This document shows, in pieces, positions 58,157-64,000 of a stretch of DNA of 64,000 bases. The notes below the pieces were generated by a model. It did not search any database, was not told the origin of the DNA, and saw only the letters and a program-made list of their open reading frames with translations. This DNA is from Ruminococcus sp. Lineage in GTDB: Bacteria; Bacillota; Clostridia; Oscillospirales; Ruminococcaceae. Positions within the stretch are counted from its first letter, which is position 1, and each line of letters starts with the position of its first letter. Position numbers and translations under genes: made by a program. Location: the NCBI GenBank assembly GCA_016288815.1, contig JAEELF010000036.1:1-64000 (forward strand), written 5' to 3'.

Positions 58157-59710
58157 ATGAGAGCGGCTGCTGTTTTCAGTGATGATATGGTGCTCCAGCG
58201 CGGAAAATGCGTGAGGATATTCGGAACATACGACAGCTCCGACACGGACGTGATAAGCGTTTCCGTGCCGGAGCTTGGCATAAGCGCGGAAGCCGTGAAA
58301 AGCGGGCTCCGCTGGGAGGCTGTGCTCCCGCCGATGAGTGCTGCGGACAGCATCACCGTTGCGGTGGAGTGCGGAACGCAGCGCATCGAGTTCGTGAATG
58401 TCGCAGTCGGTGAGGTGTGGCTCGCGGGCGGACAGTCCAACATGGAATTCGAGCTGCACAACGACAGATACGGCGCGCAGGCTCTCGCGGAGTGCTCCGG
58501 GGAGAACGTGCGCTTCTACTACACACCCAAGGTCTCGACGGTATGCGGAGAGCTTTACCGCTCCGAGGCTGAGAGCCGCTGGAAGACTGCCTCTGCGGAG
58601 GATTCCGCGTGCTGGTCGGCTGTGGGGTACTACTTCGCCCGCGAGCTGAGCCGTAAACTTGGTGTGACCGTGGGCGTGATCGGCTGCAACTGGGGCGGGA
58701 CGTCCGCTTCGGCGTGGGTGAGCAGACAGACGCTCATGGAGAGCAGTGCCACACGCCCGTATATCGAGGATTACGAGACCGCCTGTGCCGGGAAGGCCCC
58801 CGAAGAAATGGCGGCTGAGTACGACGAGTACTGCGTCTACCAGAGCGCGTGGGAGCAGCGTATGCAGAAATGCTACGCCGAGCGCCCGGACATCAAATGG
58901 GCTGAGCTCGAGGAGATCTGCGGCAAGAACCGCTACCCCGGACCTATGGGCTGCACCAACCCCATGCGTCCGTGCGGGCTCTACGAGACCATGATCTCCC
59001 GCGTGTGCCCCTATACCCTCGCGGGATTCATCTACTATCAGGGCGAGTCCGACGACCACCGCCCGCACGCCTATTATACGCTGATGAGCGCACTCATCAG
59101 GAACTGGCGCATTGACTGGTGCGACGAGGAGCTGCCGTTCCTGCTGGTGCAGCTGCCGATGTTCAAGTACGCCGAGGATCCCGACCGTGACAACTGGGCG
59201 GTGATACGTCAGGCACAGATGAGGGTCTTCCAGACAGTTCGGAACACCGGCATTGCGGTCGCGCTGGACTGCGGTGAGTTCAACAATATCCACCCGACCG
59301 ACAAGCAGCCGGTCGGACACAGGCTCTTCCTACAGGCGATGAGCGGGGTCTACGGCGGAATGAGCCGGAGAGAAACTCTTCCTCCGCTGTTCAGGGAATT
59401 CGTGCAGAGTGCGAGCGAGGTAAGATTGTATTTCGCCAACTGCGAGGGCTTCGAGGTGCGCGGCGATCTCCGCGGGTTCGAGGTCAGGGTCGGCGGGGAG
59501 TGGTCTCCGGCGGCGGCGCGCATTGACGGCGATACGATAGTCCTTACCGCGGACGGAGCGGTCAGTGCGGTGCGTTACAAGTGGACAAACTACGCGGAGG
59601 TGGAGCTGTTCGGCGTGAACGGTCTGCCTGTGCCGACGTTTTCGAGCGATATCACCGGCGCCGCACAGTGCTTCGCGGCAACGGAGATAAGGGTAACCGA
59701 CGGAAGATGA
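58157..59710 (+). CDS. Sialate O-acetylesterase-like SGNH hydrolase
   Basis: GGAGG precedes ATG 58157. The 517-residue product has GEVWLAGGQSNMEFEL with the nucleophile Ser94, FIYYQGESD, and HPTDKQPVGHRL for the catalytic Asp/His, as in the sialic-acid 9-O-acetylesterase family. An N-terminal beta domain and a C-terminal beta domain frame the SGNH core. No signal peptide is present, so a cytosolic site is likely. The substrate could be an acetylated sialic acid or plant-glycan ester. Last gene of the run. Confidence 0.85.
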   Translation: MRAAAVFSDDMVLQRGKCVRIFGTYDSSDTDVISVSVPELGISAEAVKSGLRWEAVLPPMSAADSITVAVECGTQRIEFVNVAVGEVWLAGGQSNMEFELHNDRYGAQALAECSGENVRFYYTPKVSTVCGELYRSEAESRWKTASAEDSACWSAVGYYFARELSRKLGVTVGVIGCNWGGTSASAWVSRQTLMESSATRPYIEDYETACAGKAPEEMAAEYDEYCVYQSAWEQRMQKCYAERPDIKWAELEEICGKNRYPGPMGCTNPMRPCGLYETMISRVCPYTLAGFIYYQGESDDHRPHAYYTLMSALIRNWRIDWCDEELPFLLVQLPMFKYAEDPDRDNWAVIRQAQMRVFQTVRNTGIAVALDCGEFNNIHPTDKQPVGHRLFLQAMSGVYGGMSRRETLPPLFREFVQSASEVRLYFANCEGFEVRGDLRGFEVRVGGEWSPAAARIDGDTIVLTADGAVSAVRYKWTNYAEVELFGVNGLPVPTFSSDITGAAQCFAATEIRVTDGR

Positions 59711-59746
59711 AATGATCATTGCAGGGGCGGACATTTCATATCGCTC

Positions 59747-59775
59747 TTGACAAATCCGCGCAAATCGCATATAAT
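59747..59775 (+). promoter_or_regulatory. Promoter for the Cys T-box operon
   Basis: Exact TTGACA and TATAAT with a 17-base spacer. The predicted start is near 59782. Confidence 0.9.
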
Positions 59776-59781
59776 AGTATA

Positions 59782-60004
59782 GAACTATGAATTGAAAAGC
59801 GCAGCAGTTAGAGTAGCTTGTTTTGAGCCTTACAGAGAGCGTCGGGTCGGTGCGACGGCGCAGGCGGGGCAGGTGAAGTGCAACTGTCAGCTCCGCGGGG
59901 GAAATGAGTATCCCGCGGCGTAGCCCTCGTTACGGGAAAAAAGCTACAAATCGGAGTGGGACCGCGTACATACGCCTCCGGGGAACATACCCCGGGGGCT
60001 TTTC
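59782..60004 (+). promoter_or_regulatory. Cysteine T-box riboswitch leader
   Basis: Stem I has GAGAGCGTCGG...GACGGCGC. The likely specifier is TGC (59879-59881, Cys), the T-box is GGAGTGGGACCGCG (59953-59966), and the terminator pairs GCCTCCGGGG with CCCCGGGGGC (59974-59999) before TTTT. Low charged tRNA-Cys would release cysE, the unknown gene and cysS, so both cysteine supply and charging rise together. Confidence 0.92.
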
Positions 60005-60028
60005 GTTTACCGAAAGGAGAATCCACGA

Positions 60029-60685
60029 TTGTTTGACAGAATAAAGGAAGATATCGCGCTCATCAAGGCGCGCGACCCTGCCGCACGCAGCTCCTTTGAG
60101 ATACTGATGACCTATCCCAGCCTCGTCGCGATACGCAGCTACCGCCGCGCGAACTGGTTCTACCGGCGGAAGATGTTCACCATAGCCCGCATGATATCGC
60201 AGAGAGCCCGCCGCCGCACCGGTATCGAGATACACCCCGGCGCGACCATCGGCAGGGGACTTTTCATCGACCACGGCATGGGCGTGGTCATCGGCGAGAC
60301 CGCAGTCGTCGGGGACAACTGCCTGATATATCAGGGCGCGACCCTCGGCGGCACCGGCAAGGACAAGGGTAAGCGTCACCCCACCCTCGGGGACAACGTC
60401 CTCGTCGGCGCGGGAGCGAAGGTGCTCGGACCGTTCAAGGTGGGGAACAATGTCAAGATAGCGGCGAATGCAGTCGTGCTGAATGCTATCCCGGACAACT
60501 GTACTGCCGTGGGAGTTCCCGCGAGGGTAGTCCGCATGAACGGCGAGAAGATAGCGCCGTGCGTTACGCAGGAGATCGACCAGATACACATTCCCGACCC
60601 CGTAAGTCTGGAGTTCTGCCGTCTCCGCGACGAGATCGACAAGCTGAAAAAGGAAGTCGAGGCGATGAAGAATGGAGATACTTAA
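60029..60685 (+). CDS. cysE: Serine O-acetyltransferase
   Basis: The start is TTG 60029, with AAAGGAG about 10 bases upstream. The 218-residue product has the N-terminal helical domain with DPAARSSFEILMTYPSL and the hexapeptide beta-helix GIEIHPGATIGRGLFIDHGMGVVIGET, with the catalytic HG, plus GNNVKIAANAVVL. It makes O-acetylserine from serine and acetyl-CoA, the first step to cysteine. First gene under the Cys T-box; overlaps the next gene by 14 bases. Confidence 0.94.
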   Translation: MFDRIKEDIALIKARDPAARSSFEILMTYPSLVAIRSYRRANWFYRRKMFTIARMISQRARRRTGIEIHPGATIGRGLFIDHGMGVVIGETAVVGDNCLIYQGATLGGTGKDKGKRHPTLGDNVLVGAGAKVLGPFKVGNNVKIAANAVVLNAIPDNCTAVGVPARVVRMNGEKIAPCVTQEIDQIHIPDPVSLEFCRLRDEIDKLKKEVEAMKNGDT

Positions 60686-61049
60686 GCTCCCTGATACGGA
60701 GACTGTCCACGAAGCCGTCCGCGCAGACAGACCGCTCATGGCGGCGATAGGCTTTGACGGCAGCAAGGCTGCGGTCGTGCCGTCGGCGTACTTCGGCAGC
60801 TACGAGCTGCTCGCGGCGAGCGCCGGCATACGCGAGGACGGAGCGTATTTCATGCTCTCGTTCAACAGTCAGTCCGCGGACTGGAACTTTAAGTGTCCCG
60901 AGCAGTACGCATACATTTACGACCCGGACGAGCGAACCGCTGCGTACTACCGTGACGGACTGAGCATGATACCGGAGTTCCTGATGATGTTCGGGTATTT
61001 CTCAAAGCTGAACATCACTAACGCCCCGCCGGATATATGGTCGTTCTGA
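60672..61049 (+). CDS. Unknown protein between cysE and cysS
   Basis: The ATG lies within the end of cysE, so translation is probably coupled. The 125-residue product is soluble, with many aromatic residues in its second half (YAYIYDPDERTAAYYRDGLS, MMFGYFSKLN) and no Cys-rich or signal motif. I do not recognise the family. Position under a cysteine-sensing leader suggests a link to sulfur metabolism, but nothing in the sequence shows it. 168 bases without a gene follow; part of them resembles the GTGACCGGTGACGG module of the mosaic repeat. Confidence 0.65.
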   Translation: MEILKLPDTETVHEAVRADRPLMAAIGFDGSKAAVVPSAYFGSYELLAASAGIREDGAYFMLSFNSQSADWNFKCPEQYAYIYDPDERTAAYYRDGLSMIPEFLMMFGYFSKLNITNAPPDIWSF

Positions 61050-61217
61050 GCCTGCATATTCCGCATGAACGCCGCAGGTGTATAAATGACCGACCTTGGG
61101 CGGGGTGATGGGCAGCGTTCCGCAAATCCGTAGGGCGCTCCCTTGTTCCCGTACCGTAAAATGATATTTGTGACCGGTGACGGCCACACGCATTTTGAAA
61201 TAAAATGGAGGAATAAT

Positions 61218-62636
61218 ATGTACCTTTATAATTCACTTTCACACAAAAAAGAAGAATTCATACCCCATGAAGCCGGCAAGGTGAGTATGTACACCTGCGG
61301 ACCTACGGTCTATCACTTCGCGCACATCGGCAACCTGCGCAGCTACATCATGGAGGATATCCTCGAGAAATATCTGCGCTACACGGGTCTGGACGTAAAG
61401 CGCGTAATGAACATCACCGACGTCGGACACCTCACCAGCGACGGCGACACCGGCGACGACAAAATGCTCAAGGGCGCAAAGCGTGAGCACAAGACCGTCA
61501 TGGAGATAGCTAAGTTCTACACCGACGCTTTCTTCGCGGACTGCGCTAAGCTCAACATCAAGACCCCCGACGTGGTAGTCCCCGCGACCACCTACATCGA
61601 CGAGTTCATCCGCGTCATCACGACCCTCATGGAGAAGGGCTATGCCTATGAGGCGGGCGGAAATATCTACTTCGACACCTCCAAGCTCGAGAAGTACTAC
61701 GTCTTCAACGACTTCAAGGAGGAAGATCTTGCAGTCGGCGTGCGCGAAGGCGTCGAGGAGGACGGCAACAAGCGAAATAAAGCCGATTTCGTGCTGTGGT
61801 TCACCAAGTCCAAGTTCGACGATCAGGAGCTGAAATGGGACTCCCCGTGGGGCGTGGGCTACCCCGGCTGGCACATCGAGTGCTCGTGCATAAGCATGAA
61901 GAACCTCGGCGAGTACCTCGATATCCACTGCGGCGGCATCGACAACGCCTTCCCGCACCACACCAACGAGATCGCGCAGTCCGAGGCGTACCTCGGGCAC
62001 AAGTGGTGCAACTACTGGTTCCATGTGCTCCACCTCAACACCAACAGCGGCAAGATGAGCAAGTCCTCGGGCGAGTTCCTGACAGTATCGCTGCTCGAGG
62101 AAAAGGGCTATTCACCGCTGATCTACCGCTGGTTCTGCCTCCTTTCGCACTACAGGAAGTCGCTTGTGTTCTCGTGGGAGAACCTCGACAACGCCGCGAC
62201 CTCGTACAATAAGCTCGTGGAGAAGCTCGTCCCGCTCGTAAAGGACAGGAGCGGAGAGGTGGACGACAATGCGTTCGCGGAGCTGAAGAAGAGCTTTACC
62301 GACGCCCTCGACAACGACCTCAACACCTCGCTCGCGATAACGGCGGTGTACGACGTGCTGAAGTCCGGCGCGAACAGCGTCACGAAGCTCGCGCTCATCG
62401 CGGACTTCGACCGCGTACTGGGACTGGGTCTCATTCAGGCTGCGCAGGCTCTCGCGGAGAATGCTTCGGACGCTGCGGAGGATATCCCGCAGGAGGTGCT
62501 CGACCTCATCGAGCAGCGCAGGGAAGCCCGCAAGGCTAAGGATTTCGCGCTTGCCGACGAGATCAGGGACAAGATCGCGGCGCTCGGATACGAGGTCCGC
62601 GAGACACGTCAGGGCACGGAGATAAATAAGCTTTAA
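61218..62636 (+). CDS. cysS: Cysteinyl-tRNA synthetase
   Basis: Start at ATG 61218, with GGAGG 6 bases upstream; the longer frame from 61143 lacks a site. The 472-residue product has Cys27 in [15 protein letters not shown] (zinc ligand and HIGH motif as HIGN), [11 protein letters not shown], and KMSKSSG. It charges tRNA-Cys in the cytosol. Third gene under the Cys T-box. Confidence 0.96.
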   Translation: MYLYNSLSHKKEEFIPHEAGKVSMYTCGPTVYHFAHIGNLRSYIMEDILEKYLRYTGLDVKRVMNITDVGHLTSDGDTGDDKMLKGAKREHKTVMEIAKFYTDAFFADCAKLNIKTPDVVVPATTYIDEFIRVITTLMEKGYAYEAGGNIYFDTSKLEKYYVFNDFKEEDLAVGVREGVEEDGNKRNKADFVLWFTKSKFDDQELKWDSPWGVGYPGWHIECSCISMKNLGEYLDIHCGGIDNAFPHHTNEIAQSEAYLGHKWCNYWFHVLHLNTNSGKMSKSSGEFLTVSLLEEKGYSPLIYRWFCLLSHYRKSLVFSWENLDNAATSYNKLVEKLVPLVKDRSGEVDDNAFAELKKSFTDALDNDLNTSLAITAVYDVLKSGANSVTKLALIADFDRVLGLGLIQAAQALAENASDAAEDIPQEVLDLIEQRREARKAKDFALADEIRDKIAALGYEVRETRQGTEINKL

Positions 62637-62639
62637 TAA

Positions 62640-62817
62640 TGGGATTCCAAAGGGAACCTGTTCCCTTTGGCGGAGTCCAGAGGCAGCACCTCTGGTCGCT
62701 TCGCTTTCAGTTTTTAAGGCGAAGCGAAACTATCTGAAAGGCGCTCTGCAAGAGAGAGCGTCCCCTTGTCGCCACGTTGAATTATATGCCCTGCGACCGG
62801 TGACGGTCGCACAGAAT
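62640..62817 (-). repeat. Mosaic hairpin repeat, copy 3 (inverted)
   Basis: The reverse complement reads GTGCGACC...GGTCGC, GGGGACGC, GCGCCTTTCAGATAGTTTCG, ...GCGAAGCGACCAGAGG, CTGCCTCTGGACTCC and AAAGGG...CCCTTTGGAAT, the order seen in copies 1 and 2. The AGTCCACCGGACTG module is missing here. It lies between cysS and the amylase gene and has no coding frame. Confidence 0.75.
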
Positions 62818-62830
62818 ATGCTCCATACAT

Positions 62831-62858
62831 AAAAAGGACGCTCGCAGGAGCGTCCTTT
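62831..62858 (-). terminator. Terminator after the GH13 gene
   Basis: AAAGGACGCTC and GAGCGTCCTTT form a stem with a GCAG loop, and on the minus strand it is followed by TTTTT. It lies 5 bases beyond the stop and may also stop cysS read-through. Confidence 0.85.
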
Positions 62859-62862
62859 CTGT

Positions 62863-64000
62863 TTATTCCACGAACTTCGCAGTGATGATCGAGTAGCCAT
62901 ACGGCGCGATCGTCAGTGCGTTGTTTTCATATTTGCCGATATACTGCCCGAAATCCGTGAACCTCGGCAGCTTGCCCGGGATATCCGTAAGACAGACCTC
63001 GTCCCCCGAGCGGTTGATGAAGAAGATGTAGTCCATGGTGTCGCCCTGACGTGTGAAGCCCGCGATACGCTCGTCAACTATCTCCTCGTCGTTGATGACG
63101 AAGTACGCCCTTCCGGACTTCATGTTCGGGATAGCCTTTCTCACGCGGCTCAGCTCGGTCACATACGCGATGAGGTCGGTGTCCTCGTTGCCCCATGGGT
63201 AGCAGCGGCGGTTGAAGGGGTCCTTGTAGCCCTGCAAGCCGGCTTCGTCGCCGTAGTATATGCTCGGCACGCCCGGCAGGAAGAACATCAGCGCCATAGC
63301 CGCCTTGAGGAGCTCCTTGCCGTGGTGGTACTGCTCATGGGTGAGCCAGCGGTCAGCCATCCAGTCCTTGCTCTTGTCGTCGCAGTTGTCGCCGCCGAGA
63401 CGGTTTATCGCACGCTCGATGTCGTGCGTGGAGACGAAGTTCATCAGCACGTCGATAGTCGGCTTCGGGTAGTGCTCGAGGATAGTCATGACGGAGTAGA
63501 CGAGCTCCTTTGCACTGCCGCCCTTCATGAAGCTGATTATAGCCTCGCGGAAGGGGTAATTCATGACGGAATCGAGCTGGTCGCCGAGGAGGTAGCGGCG
63601 CTTTATGCCGTAGCTCTCCTTGTTGGAGGCGTCCTCCCAGACCTCGCCGATGACGATCTTGTCCTTGTCGTAGCGCTTCACGCACTTGCGGAGGTTGTTC
63701 AGGAACTGGTCGGGGAGCTCGTCGGCAACGTCGAGACGGAAGCCCGCAGCGCCCTTGTCGAGCCAGTAGCGGAGCACGCCCTCGTCGCCGCAGATGAAGT
63801 TGGTATAGTCGGGGTTGTTCTCGATGACGTTGGGGAGGGTGTCGATGCCCCACCAAGCCTCGTAGACGTTCGGGAAGTCGATGAAGGTGTACCAGTCGAA
63901 ATAGCGGCTGTCTTTTGACTGATAAGCGCCCGGCTCGGGGTAGCGCCCGAACTTGTTGAAGTACACGCTGTCTGCGCCGGTGTGAGAGAACACGCCGTCG
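62863..64000 (-). CDS. GH13 alpha-glucan hydrolase (amylase/neopullulanase-like), N-terminus outside window
   Basis: The frame is open to the right edge (DGVFSHTGADS precedes the first Val, a GTG at 63991 that is internal), so the gene continues beyond 64000. The visible part has the nucleophile GFRLDVADE, acid IGEVWEDAS and third carboxylate FVSTHDIER of family GH13, then a C-terminal beta domain. This layout suits maltodextrin/starch-active cytosolic enzymes such as neopullulanase or cyclomaltodextrinase; specificity cannot be decided without the N-terminal part. Confidence 0.92.
   Translation of the reverse strand, partial: DGVFSHTGADSVYFNKFGRYPEPGAYQSKDSRYFDWYTFIDFPNVYEAWWGIDTLPNVIENNPDYTNFICGDEGVLRYWLDKGAAGFRLDVADELPDQFLNNLRKCVKRYDKDKIVIGEVWEDASNKESYGIKRRYLLGDQLDSVMNYPFREAIISFMKGGSAKELVYSVMTILEHYPKPTIDVLMNFVSTHDIERAINRLGGDNCDDKSKDWMADRWLTHEQYHHGKELLKAAMALMFFLPGVPSIYYGDEAGLQGYKDPFNRRCYPWGNEDTDLIAYVTELSRVRKAIPNMKSGRAYFVINDEEIVDERIAGFTRQGDTMDYIFFINRSGDEVCLTDIPGKLPRFTDFGQYIGKYENNALTIAPYGYSIITAKFVE

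Noticed and set aside
56099..59320. 1073-codon open frame antisense to hydE, the U32-like pair and the esterase
   Set aside because: It spans four well-supported genes on the other strand and shows no family signature; long antisense frames are common with this codon bias.

Overview
The window looks like part of a chromosome from a Ruminococcus-type member of the Clostridia (Oscillospiraceae). I infer this from family-level cues, with no search run. The cues are GC-rich third codon positions with purine-rich Shine-Dalgarno sites, three T-box leaders (Thr, Leu, Cys), an NfnAB bifurcating transhydrogenase, an H+-type F-ATPase operon, BspA-like LRR surface proteins, membrane-linked Mur ligase next to Ddl, and a starch-active GH13 enzyme. 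No tRNA, rRNA, CRISPR array, phage or insertion sequence was recognised. Fourteen promoter-like sites were found by eye, all with a 17-bp spacer.

Layout. 1-1.0 kb: the end of a sugar ABC ATPase and a small lipoprotein, then a 0.4-kb gene-free stretch with a cluster of DnaA-box-like 9-mers. 1.5-6 kb: alpha/beta hydrolase, membrane Mur ligase, ddl and a hexapeptide acetyltransferase. 6.4-16.3 kb: nfnA-nfnB, carB and a large YfhO-type membrane protein, separated by mosaic hairpin repeats. 16.3-24 kb (minus strand): a 138-bp tandem repeat, thrS with an unknown gene behind a Thr T-box, an acidic lipoprotein, a GdpD-type phosphodiesterase and a zinc-ribbon membrane protein. 24.3-27.8 kb: two overlapping LRR surface-protein genes. 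27.9-37.4 kb (minus): secD-secF and the ATP synthase operon, in which delta and alpha are one continuous frame, the c-subunit gene is duplicated, and a flavin-type small protein sits between gamma and beta. 37.7-45.4 kb (minus): an exopolysaccharide operon with priming transferase, GDP-mannose synthesis, Gmd, an Rmd-like reductase (GDP-D-rhamnose) and two glycosyltransferases.

46-59.7 kb (plus): leuA behind a Leu T-box that carries five 18-bp repeats, then a long run ilvB-ilvN-GNAT-leuC-leuD-leuB-ridA-nadA-hydE, two tandem U32-like paralogues and a sialate-esterase-like gene. That run is preceded by a leader peptide rich in Val/Leu/Ile codons and a terminator, as in classical attenuation. 59.7-62.6 kb: a Cys T-box controls cysE, an unknown gene and cysS. 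The right end holds the C-terminal part of a GH13 glucan hydrolase on the minus strand.

Together the region covers cell-wall precursor synthesis, redox balancing between NADH/ferredoxin and NADPH, protein export, ATP synthesis, surface polysaccharide and protein display, and amino-acid biosynthesis sensed through uncharged tRNA. The most unusual features are the delta-alpha ATP synthase fusion, the two different BCAA-sensing leaders side by side, the repeat array inside the Leu T-box, the paired U32-like proteins next to hydE, and a Shine-Dalgarno site separated from its start codon by a hairpin.
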